Translations under genes and position numbers: made by a program | Assembly (NCBI RefSeq): GCF_042429435.1 | Contig: NZ_JBHMAF010000188.1 | Length of the DNA: 64,000 nt | Origin: Ectobacillus funiculus | Lineage (GTDB): Bacteria; Bacillota; Bacilli; Bacillales; Bacillaceae_G | Reading direction: 5' to 3' (one strand) | The notes under the pieces: generated by a model | Database searches by the model: none | The model's input: only the letters and a program-made list of their open reading frames with translations | What the model was told of the DNA's origin: nothing | Shown: positions 8,192 through 15,195 of the stretch, piece after piece | Position numbering within the stretch: the stretch's first letter is position 1 | How the letters are laid out: the number at the start of each line of letters is the position of its first letter

Positions 8192-8668
8192 TTATTTGAT
8201 AGATACAATTCTTACACGCATATCTCCGCCTGGTGTTTGCACTGCTACTTCATCTCCAACCTGCTTGCCGATCAGATTTCTTGCGATTGGAGAATCATTA
8301 GAAATTTTACCTTCAAACGGGTCTGCTTCCGCGCTTCCAACAATCGTATACGTTTCTTCGTCACCATCTGGAAGCTCAACAAACGTAACAGATTTTCCAA
8401 GCGAAACCGTTGAGGAATTTTCCATATTTTCTTCAATAATAACCGCATTGCGGATCATATTTTCTAATTGTGTAACGCGTCCTTCAACGAATGCTTGCTC
8501 ATCCTTTGCAGCATCGTATTCAGAGTTCTCGGATAAGTCTCCAAAGCTGCGCGCAATTTTAATACGCTCTACAACTTCTTTACGTCTTACCGTTTTTAAA
8601 TACTCTAATTCTTGCTCAAGCTTTTCTTTTCCAGCTTGCGTCATTGGATATGTTTTTTCTACTGCCAT
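8192..8668 (-). CDS. greA: Transcription elongation factor GreA
   Basis: A 158-residue protein with the GreA two-domain plan: an N-terminal coiled coil ending in the acidic tip motif DLSENSEYDAAK (about residues 38-49) and a C-terminal FKBP-like domain (PGGDMRVRIVSI). It binds the RNA polymerase secondary channel and stimulates cleavage of backtracked RNA. The start at 8668 (MAVEKTYPMT) follows AAGGAG; the longer frame lacks support. A 395-base gap separates it from udk, so it probably has its own promoter. Confidence 0.96.
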   Translation of the reverse strand: MAVEKTYPMTQAGKEKLEQELEYLKTVRRKEVVERIKIARSFGDLSENSEYDAAKDEQAFVEGRVTQLENMIRNAVIIEENMENSSTVSLGKSVTFVELPDGDEETYTIVGSAEADPFEGKISNDSPIARNLIGKQVGDEVAVQTPGGDMRVRIVSIK

Positions 8669-9063
8669 CAGTTCCACTCCTTTTTCTATCTGCACAATCC
8701 CCCGCCAAGAGGAGTTTTACATATAAATATGCCCTCACCTGACACCAGATGAGGATGCATGTTCCATTGTATTCGATACACAAGGAAAAAATCCCTTCTC
8801 ATCGAACATCTTTTTCGAGCGTTCCTTTACGAAGGAGCACCTTCGAACATGCGGCTGCCAACATGCACAGAGATGTATAGCAACAAAGAGAAACGCTTGA
8901 AAACAATCCTTTTGAAGGATATGAGTACTTTTCAAGTATGATCTAGCTTACACAGTCTGTCTTCTATAATCCCTCACTATAAAAGACAACAAGCTCCTTT
9001 TGCCGTCAGAAACACTTTCCTATGGGAGCAAAAAATTAACCTGTGTCCGCTTTCCTTATCCTA
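8669..9063. other. 395-bp gap between udk and greA with a long imperfect palindrome
   Basis: No convincing gene is present on either strand. A nested inverted repeat occurs at 8896-8936: CTTGAAAA pairs with TTTTCAAG around ATCCTT-ttg-AAGGAT. A TTGTTG-17-TTATAG promoter-like pair reads on the minus strand near 8970-9000. The stretch is long for a simple promoter, so greA may have a long structured leader or a small RNA may lie here. Confidence 0.35.
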
Positions 9064-9702
9064 TTACAAAATAACTTTTTCTTCAAGAATGGTTGCAATT
9101 TTTGTAACCATTAAATCAATTGCAACATGGTTTTGGCCACCCTCAGGTACAATAATATCGGCATATCGCTTTGATGGCTCAATAAATTGGTTATGCATAG
9201 GACGAACAACATTAACGTACTGTTCAATGACAGACTCCATTGTACGTCCACGTTCTTGGATATCACGCTGCATGCGGCGCAATACACGAATATCTGCGTC
9301 TGTATCCACAAACAGCTTAATATCCATTAAATCACGAAGACGCTTGTCTTCTAATACAAGAATGCCTTCTAGAATAATGACATCCTTTGGCTCTACTAGC
9401 ACCGTCTCATTGGATCTAGTATGCATTTTGTAGTCGTATACAGGCTTTTCAATTGGCTCGTATCGCTGCAAGTGCTTAATATGTTCAATGAGCAAATCAT
9501 TATCAAATGCGAGCGGATGATCATAATTGGTTCGCAGCCGTTCCTCAAACGGCAAATGACTTTGGTCTTTATAGTAATAATCCTGCTCCAGCATCAGGAT
9601 AGAATGACCGCGAAAAGAGTCAAAAATCGATTTGGTTACACTCGTTTTACCCGAACCTGAACCGCCCGCAATACCGATAACAATCGGCTTTTTCTTCGGC
9701 AT
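9064..9702 (-). CDS. udk: Uridine kinase
   Basis: A 212-residue P-loop kinase with Walker A IAGGSGSGKTS at residues 11-21, the uridine-site segment LEQDYYYKDQS and the lid RRMQRDIQERGRT. It phosphorylates uridine and cytidine in nucleoside salvage. It lies 34 bases after trhP2 in the same direction, so it is likely the last gene of the trmR-trhP1-trhP2-udk unit. Confidence 0.96.
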   Translation of the reverse strand: MPKKKPIVIGIAGGSGSGKTSVTKSIFDSFRGHSILMLEQDYYYKDQSHLPFEERLRTNYDHPLAFDNDLLIEHIKHLQRYEPIEKPVYDYKMHTRSNETVLVEPKDVIILEGILVLEDKRLRDLMDIKLFVDTDADIRVLRRMQRDIQERGRTMESVIEQYVNVVRPMHNQFIEPSKRYADIIVPEGGQNHVAIDLMVTKIATILEEKVIL

Positions 9703-9735
9703 AGTATGACCTCTTTCTTCATTGAAGTATGCAAC

Positions 9736-11004
9736 TTATGATTGAAGCATATTCTTTCTCATCATGTTGTAAGGATATACTTGCTTATCTACACGTATTT
9801 TCACAATTTGAAGAGGATGACGCGCTGCATCAAGCTCATTTCCGTCTTCATCCCAAATTTTCTCAACAACTTGTGTGAAATTCTCAATTTCCGGACCGAA
9901 GAATTCAACCGTTTGTCCCGGCTTAAAATGATTGCGCTGCTGAATTGTCGCAATATTTGTTTCTTCATTGTAGTCGAGCACCATTCCCACAAAATCATAT
10001 GTTGTTTTTTTACTATGATTTCCATACATTTGTTCTTGATACCCCGGAACTCCTTCAAAGAATGAAGAGGCAGTCTCACGGTTTGCACACTTATCTAATT
10101 CTTCAATCCATTCTTGTTTAAATTCAAAGTTCTCTGGATCTGCACAATAAGCGTCAATCACTTTTCTATACACAGTTACAACCGTTGCAACATAGTGAAT
10201 AGACTTCATTCGCCCTTCGATCTTTAAGCTATCAATGCCCAGCTCAATTAATTTTGGAATGCTTGTAATTAAATTTAAATCTTTCGGACTCATTGCAAAT
10301 GGCGCATCACCTTGTTCGAACAGCGGCACCTCTGTTTCTTCTACTTGCATTAAATCATAGTCCCAACGGCAAGACTGACAGCAGCCGCCGCGGTTTGAAT
10401 CGCGCGCTGTCATATGATTGCTCAGCGTACAGCGTCCTGAGTATGCAATACACATCGCCCCATGAATGAATGTTTCAATTTCAATATCTACCTTTTCTTT
10501 CATTTCCCGAATTTCTTCAGCGCTCGTTTCACGCGCCAGTACGACACGGTGCAAGCCTTCTTCCTTCCAGTATTGCACGGCTTTCCAGTTGGATAAGGAT
10601 TGCTGTGTACTTAAATGAATTTCTAAAGATGGCGCAACCTGCTTACACGTTTCAACAATGAGCGGATCAGCCACGATAATACCGGTTACACCAGCTTTTT
10701 CAATGCCCTGCAAATACTCCTCAAGACCATCCATATTTTCATTATGCGCAAAAATATTTGTCGTTACATATATCTTTGCACCATACTTGTTCGCAAACGC
10801 TACACCTTCTGCCATCTCCTCAAGCGTAAAGTTATCAGCATTTGAACGAAGACCAAACTCCTGTCCGCCGATAAATACAGCGTCCGCTCCATAATGTATG
10901 GCAATCTTAAGCTTTTCTAAATTCCCAGCTGGCGCCAAAAGCTCCGGTTTTTTTACAATTACACGTTTTCCATCTATTACACGAGAAATCTCTGGTATGG
11001 CCAC
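9736..11004 (-). CDS. trhP2: tRNA hydroxylation protein, peptidase U32 family
   Basis: A 422-residue U32-family protein. The cysteine set of the family is present: HGAMCIAYSGRCTLSN and GGCCQSCRWDY around residues 170-195. In B. subtilis TrhP2 (YrrO), with TrhP1, supports prephenate-dependent hydroxylation of U34 in tRNA to 5-hydroxyuridine. It starts with GTG, preceded by GGGGG. Upstream lie trhP1 and trmR, so the pathway is complete. The older name, collagenase-like protease, describes the family and not the likely job. Confidence 0.88.
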   Translation of the reverse strand: MAIPEISRVIDGKRVIVKKPELLAPAGNLEKLKIAIHYGADAVFIGGQEFGLRSNADNFTLEEMAEGVAFANKYGAKIYVTTNIFAHNENMDGLEEYLQGIEKAGVTGIIVADPLIVETCKQVAPSLEIHLSTQQSLSNWKAVQYWKEEGLHRVVLARETSAEEIREMKEKVDIEIETFIHGAMCIAYSGRCTLSNHMTARDSNRGGCCQSCRWDYDLMQVEETEVPLFEQGDAPFAMSPKDLNLITSIPKLIELGIDSLKIEGRMKSIHYVATVVTVYRKVIDAYCADPENFEFKQEWIEELDKCANRETASSFFEGVPGYQEQMYGNHSKKTTYDFVGMVLDYNEETNIATIQQRNHFKPGQTVEFFGPEIENFTQVVEKIWDEDGNELDAARHPLQIVKIRVDKQVYPYNMMRKNMLQS

Positions 11005-11090
11005 AATGATTTACCCCCTTTTAATACATAAAAAAATTGATAGGTTTTCCAAAAGTATATAGCCTCTTTATAAACAAAATCAGTCTTTGC

Positions 11091-12020
11091 TTAGTACACT
11101 GTTTCCTTATAGAAGAATCCTGTGTCAAGCGGACGGTTAACTGGCTGAATCGCCTCGATTTCGCGATAGAGCTCGTCCTTTATTTCATAATATGCATCAC
11201 GGTCTTCTACACATAAATCAATTGCTTTACGATATTTTTTTGTTACTTCCACGATATAATCTGCGCTCTTTAACACACCGTCGATTTTAAAAGAATCGAT
11301 GCCTGCATCAATCATTTCCTCAAGCTCATCAATGATACAAATATCATTTGGGCTCATAATATGTGTGCCGTTCGCATCTTCAAAAATTGGGTACTTATTG
11401 TTGCGCTCTTTATCATGCAGCAGCATGTTTGGTTCATACTTTTTCTTCTCAATTTCCATTTCGCGTCCTTGATACTCAAAGTAGTTTCCGATTAAAGAAC
11501 GCTTAGATTGAAACATTGCCGTCATGCCGTGCACCTGTACCTCGATTTCAACCTCGGCCTTTTCCTTTGTTTCAATCACTGCATCCATACTCAGCTCACG
11601 TGCAAGTACTGCGCGCTGTGCACCTTTTCGACCCCAGTAGTTGCATGTAAACCAGTTTGTCGCTGTTGTTTCCGTATTCCAATGAAGTCTCATCCCAGGA
11701 GCAGCCTCACGTACCGCCATAAGTACAGCTGGGTCACCGAAAACAATTGCGTCCGCTCCCACATCCTTTAGAAATGACGCATAATCCGCCAGCTCGTCTA
11801 CCTGTTCATTATGGAATAATGCATTCATAGCTACATATACCTTCATATTGTGTGCATGTGCAATCCCGATGGCATTTTTAACGTCCTCACGAGAAAATTC
11901 TCCTGCTAAACGAAGACCAAATTTTTGCTCTCCAATTATAATGGCATCGGCTCCTGCTTGTGCCAACTTCTCTATATCATCGACCTTTGTCGGTGTTACT
12001 AACAATTCAGGTTTTTTCAA
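11091..12020 (-). CDS. trhP1: tRNA hydroxylation protein, short U32 paralogue
   Basis: A 309-residue U32-like protein that lacks the cysteine cluster of its neighbour: the equivalent region reads QVHGMTAMFQSKRSLIGNYF. This matches TrhP1 (YrrN), the paired paralogue in B. subtilis needed with TrhP2 for tRNA 5-hydroxyuridine formation. The missing cysteines suggest it does not hold the iron-sulfur cluster itself. It follows trmR by six bases, so the two are co-transcribed. Confidence 0.87.
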   Translation of the reverse strand: MKKPELLVTPTKVDDIEKLAQAGADAIIIGEQKFGLRLAGEFSREDVKNAIGIAHAHNMKVYVAMNALFHNEQVDELADYASFLKDVGADAIVFGDPAVLMAVREAAPGMRLHWNTETTATNWFTCNYWGRKGAQRAVLARELSMDAVIETKEKAEVEIEVQVHGMTAMFQSKRSLIGNYFEYQGREMEIEKKKYEPNMLLHDKERNNKYPIFEDANGTHIMSPNDICIIDELEEMIDAGIDSFKIDGVLKSADYIVEVTKKYRKAIDLCVEDRDAYYEIKDELYREIEAIQPVNRPLDTGFFYKETVY

Positions 12021-12026
12021 AATCGT

Positions 12027-12668
12027 TCACCTCTTCTTTTTACTAACCGCTACTCCGTCTCCAATTGGAAAAATAACTGTATCATATCCATGATGTGCCA
12101 TTAACCATTCATTATAGGTTTTTATTTTCTTCACTAAACTGCGAATGCGCTTATTTTCAATATTTTCTTCCGCAACGAGACCGCGGAACAGAACATTGTC
12201 TGTAATAATAACGCCTTTTTCATTCAAAAGTGGCTCATACAGCTCAAAAAAACGTTGATATTGTCCCTTTGCTGCATCGATAAAGATTACATCAAAAGTC
12301 CCATGCTTTTGCACCTCGTCAAATACTTCGAGCGCATCTCCGTACAAAAGAGAAATTCGTTCACTTACACTTGATTGTTGGATATAAGAAACAGCCTTCT
12401 CATATCGATCACGATCCCGTTCAATTGTTACAACGTGGACATCATCAACAGCACTTGCCATCCGAATGCCTGAATAACCAATGGCTGCGCCGATTTCCAA
12501 AATGGCCTTTGGCTGAATGAGACGAAGCATTTGCAGCATAAACTCCATACCTAAGCGGTCCATGATTGGTACCCCATGCTCGCTTGCATACTGCTCCATA
12601 TTTACCAGAAGCTCATCCTCTTGCTTCACAAAGGAGAGCAAATATTGTTGTACTGCAGTTTGTTCCAT
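12027..12668 (-). CDS. trmR: tRNA 5-hydroxyuridine methyltransferase
   Basis: A 213-residue O-methyltransferase of the catechol-OMT-like family with the SAM motif ILEIGAAIGYSG (about residues 57-68) and FIDAAKGQY. In B. subtilis TrmR (YrrM) methylates 5-hydroxyuridine at tRNA position 34 to 5-methoxyuridine. With the two trhP genes directly downstream, the product and substrate logic is complete. AAGGAGG precedes the ATG. A perfect 18-bp palindrome lies 24 bases upstream of the start. Confidence 0.9.
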   Translation of the reverse strand: MEQTAVQQYLLSFVKQEDELLVNMEQYASEHGVPIMDRLGMEFMLQMLRLIQPKAILEIGAAIGYSGIRMASAVDDVHVVTIERDRDRYEKAVSYIQQSSVSERISLLYGDALEVFDEVQKHGTFDVIFIDAAKGQYQRFFELYEPLLNEKGVIITDNVLFRGLVAEENIENKRIRSLVKKIKTYNEWLMAHHGYDTVIFPIGDGVAVSKKKR

Positions 12669-12691
12669 ATTTAAAGCCTCCTTAGAGTAAA

Positions 12692-12709
12692 GAAAAGCAG
12701 CTGCTTTTC
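12692..12709. promoter_or_regulatory. Perfect 18-bp palindrome upstream of trmR
   Basis: GAAAAGCAGCTGCTTTTC is a perfect palindrome with no loop, 24 bases from the trmR start. A perfect DNA dyad fits an operator better than an RNA hairpin. No matching copy was seen elsewhere in the window and the protein that would bind is unknown. Confidence 0.4.
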
Positions 12710-12764
12710 GCTACAGGCTTACAAGACTATATACCGTCAGTTTTGAACCCGATACATTTTAACA

Positions 12765-12804
12765 TAAAAAAGAGGGAGATGCGAATATTTCACCTAGCAT
12801 CTCC
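12765..12804 (-). terminator. Terminator after mltG
   Basis: GGAGATGC (12775-12782) pairs with GCATCTCC (12797-12804). On the minus strand the stem is followed by CTCTTTTTT. It separates mltG from the trmR unit. Confidence 0.87.
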
Positions 12805-12813
12805 TTGGAAGTA

Positions 12814-13899
12814 TTAGGATTGCTGCCCTGTAATGTATTTCTCTTTCAGTGCATTATGTTCTTCCAATGTTTTTGAAAAGAATACCTCACCGCTCGGCGC
12901 AGCAAGAAAATAGAAAAAGTCTGTTTGCGCTGGCTCAAGTGCAGCTTGTAGGGAGGGTTCGCCTGCATTGGAGATAGGGCCAATCGGAAGACCCTTTATG
13001 ATATACGTATTATATGGTGAATCTACCTGTAAATCCGCATATAATACTCGGTCCTTATGCTTGCCTAACGCATACAACACTGTCGGATCCGTTTGCAGCG
13101 GCATATTAGCCTGGATCCGATTATAAAATACACTCGCTATTTTTTGCCGATCTGTAAGCGCAGTTGCTTCCTCTTCAATTAAAGATCCCATAGTTAATAA
13201 TTGGTGCACATCTAGTCCCCGCTGCTTCATAAGCTCTTCATTTCGTACAATAAACGTATTTGTTTTTTCCAGCATCGGATCAATAATCTGCTGCAAGGTG
13301 TATGCCTTTTCATGATAGGAATAAGTTGCCGGAAATAAATAGCCCTCAAGAGGGTATCTAATGCCCGCTTGCATCATTTTATCCGTTAACAGCTTTGGAT
13401 ACTTTGTTTGAATTTGTTGTAAAAATCCTTTGTCATTAAATTGCTGCAGCACTTCGTCTTTATTAAGCTTAAACTCTGCTGCAATGCTATCAGCAATCTC
13501 CGTCAGCTGCATTCCTTCTTTAATCACTAGCTTATAACGAACGGGGTGATATATCCTTCCTTCAACCAATTGCTCTGCCACTTCACGCGCACTCATAGAC
13601 GGACTTAATAAATATGTACCTGCCTGCAACCCTTTTCGATAGTTTGCCTTTACATAATATTGAAAGATACTTCCGTCCTTAATAATCCCTTGCTTCTCTA
13701 GCAATTGTCCAATACCGCTCGTTGATGTTCCCTTCGGAATGGTAACCTCTTTTTTCACTTTGCTAGCTGCCTGCACCGGCTGCAATGCTGAGACAACGTA
13801 AGCCGCTCCCAAGCCGCCTAAAAGAAGAAAAAGTAATATAACAGCTGCAATATTTCTTCGTCTCTTCTTTATCCGCCTTTGTTCGTTCCAATTTATCAT
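12814..13899 (-). CDS. mltG: Endolytic murein transglycosylase
   Basis: A 361-residue YceG-family protein with a basic N-terminus, one membrane helix (about residues 17-38), and an extracytoplasmic domain carrying the catalytic Glu in GSLIEEEA followed by ASVFYNRI and LQTDPTVLYALG. It cleaves nascent peptidoglycan strands at the membrane and is thought to end glycan chain growth. It corresponds to yrrL in B. subtilis. It lies downstream of yrzB with a gap of about 240 bases that includes a terminator, so it is probably transcribed separately. Confidence 0.92.
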   Translation of the reverse strand: MINWNEQRRIKKRRRNIAAVILLFLLLGGLGAAYVVSALQPVQAASKVKKEVTIPKGTSTSGIGQLLEKQGIIKDGSIFQYYVKANYRKGLQAGTYLLSPSMSAREVAEQLVEGRIYHPVRYKLVIKEGMQLTEIADSIAAEFKLNKDEVLQQFNDKGFLQQIQTKYPKLLTDKMMQAGIRYPLEGYLFPATYSYHEKAYTLQQIIDPMLEKTNTFIVRNEELMKQRGLDVHQLLTMGSLIEEEATALTDRQKIASVFYNRIQANMPLQTDPTVLYALGKHKDRVLYADLQVDSPYNTYIIKGLPIGPISNAGEPSLQAALEPAQTDFFYFLAAPSGEVFFSKTLEEHNALKEKYITGQQS

Positions 13900-14101
13900 A
13901 CAAACGGAAGGCTCCTTTCTTTCATAATCTGTACAATTATACTATAAACACCTGACAAATTTCGATATGTTTTGCTAAGGAGAGCGATAGAGAGAACGCG
14001 GATCAACAGCGAATCCCTCTAAAATGTCCTTTTTTGGTTACCTAAGCAGCATCTTGCTCAGTATCGAAGACCGATCGTCTTTTTATTTTCTAAATGAATA
14101 T

Positions 14102-14131
14102 AAAAAGCAGACTGCCTTATGCAGCCTGCCT
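14102..14131 (-). terminator. Terminator after yrzB
   Basis: On the minus strand GCAGGCTGC and GCAGTCTGC form a nine-pair stem with one G-U, followed by TTTTTA. It lies seven bases beyond the yrzB stop and closes the ireB-ruvX-yrzB unit. Confidence 0.8.
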
Positions 14132-14137
14132 ATAGTT

Positions 14138-14428
14138 TTATTCTTCGCTTTCTTCTTCATCCATAAACGTATTAAATACTTCTTGAACCATGTCCCACTC
14201 TGCTTCGGATTCAATTGGAAACAACTGGCCGCCGCCTTCTTCGTCCTCTTTTTCCTGATAAATCATTGCATCGAAAACCGGCTCTCCATCTTCATCATAT
14301 TCACCGATAAGACTGAACACAACATATGACTTGTTTCCGAATTCCTGTGCATCGAAGGTAAACTCAACATTACATAAAATCTCGTTGCCATCCTCGTCCA
14401 CAATTGTAATTTGATTTTCTTCCATCAT
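14138..14428 (-). CDS. yrzB: DUF1292 family acidic protein YrzB
   Basis: A 96-residue, strongly acidic protein with the DUF1292 pattern (ITIVDEDGNEILCNVEFTF, then LFPIESEAEWDMVQEVFNTF). It follows ruvX as in B. subtilis. The function is unknown. The start at the first of two ATGs (14428) has AGGAG seven bases upstream; the second ATG would shorten the protein by one residue. Confidence 0.87.
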   Translation of the reverse strand: MMEENQITIVDEDGNEILCNVEFTFDAQEFGNKSYVVFSLIGEYDEDGEPVFDAMIYQEKEDEEGGGQLFPIESEAEWDMVQEVFNTFMDEEESEE

Positions 14429-14438
14429 TTCTTCACTC

Positions 14439-14855
14439 CTATTGTTTGCTGTCCAGGTAGCCCTGTAAAATAACAACCGCTGCCATTTTATCAATTACCT
14501 GTTTTCTTTTTTTGCGGCTTACGTCCGCTGAGATGAGAAGACGCTCAGCCGCCATTGTAGAAAGACGCTCATCCCACATCATAACCTCGATACCAAGCAA
14601 TTCGCGAAGCTGCTCGGCATATTGCTGACACGCTTCCCCGCGCGGACCAATCGTACCATTCATATTTTTTGGTAATCCCACTACTATTGTGTCCACATTA
14701 TATTGTTTTACTAACTCCTGGATACGCTCAAATCCAAATTTATTTCGCTCTTCATTAATTCGAACTGTTTCAATTCCTTGCGCTGTCCAGCCCATCTCGT
14801 CGCTTAATGCGACACCGACGGTTTTCGTTCCAACATCTAAACCCAGTATGCGCAT
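14439..14855 (-). CDS. ruvX: Holliday junction resolvase-like pre-16S rRNA nuclease
   Basis: A 138-residue RNase H-fold protein (YqgF family). The conserved acids lie in LGLDVGTKTVGVALSD, MWDERLSTMAAERLL and DKMAAVVILQGYLD. YqgF in E. coli processes the 16S rRNA 5' end; a role in junction resolution was proposed earlier. It lies between ireB and yrzB with tight spacing, the standard Firmicute arrangement (yrrK in B. subtilis). Confidence 0.93.
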   Translation of the reverse strand: MRILGLDVGTKTVGVALSDEMGWTAQGIETVRINEERNKFGFERIQELVKQYNVDTIVVGLPKNMNGTIGPRGEACQQYAEQLRELLGIEVMMWDERLSTMAAERLLISADVSRKKRKQVIDKMAAVVILQGYLDSKQ

Positions 14856-14857
14856 GC

Positions 14858-15124
14858 TTAATCCTCACGATGCTGCTTCAAATAAGATTTTACCAATTCT
14901 TCAATAAGCTCATCTCTTTCAAGCTTTCGAATGATGCTGCGGGCATCCTTATGGCGAGGTATGTATGCAGGATCTCCGCTTAATAAATACCCAACGATTT
15001 GATTAATCGGATTATATCCCTTTTCTTGAAGTGCATCATAAACGGTTAACAATACATCTGTTACTTGGACGCTTTGCGTTTCCTCTTGGAAGGTAAATTT
15101 CATTGTTTTGTCGAACGAGTCCAT
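14858..15124 (-). CDS. ireB: IreB family regulatory phosphoprotein
   Basis: An 88-residue protein with the IreB/DUF965 sequence MDSFDKTMKFTF, then the helical core QEKGYNPINQIVGYLLSGDP and HKDARSIIRKLERDEL. In Enterococcus faecalis IreB is a substrate of the IreK Ser/Thr kinase and affects cephalosporin resistance. The B. subtilis equivalent is yrzL, between alaS and yrrK, as here. The start at 15124 has GAGGTG upstream. It begins 72 bases after alaS, past a perfect hairpin. Confidence 0.9.
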   Translation of the reverse strand: MDSFDKTMKFTFQEETQSVQVTDVLLTVYDALQEKGYNPINQIVGYLLSGDPAYIPRHKDARSIIRKLERDELIEELVKSYLKQHRED

Positions 15125-15146
15125 ACCAAGCACCTCACTTTGATAG

Positions 15147-15176
15147 GATAGGGAGAAGGACTGTCTTCTCCCTATC
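15147..15176 (-). terminator. Perfect hairpin between alaS and ireB
   Basis: GATAGGGAGAAG and CTTCTCCCTATC form a 12-bp perfect stem with a six-base loop. No T-run follows, so it may be a partial terminator or an RNA processing or stability site that sets ireB-ruvX levels relative to alaS. Confidence 0.6.
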
Positions 15177-15195
15177 ATTGTACACTACCGAACGA

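Noticed and set aside
8759..8941. Small frames on both strands in the udk-greA gap
   Set aside because: No binding sites, no recognisable protein pattern, and both strands are equally open.
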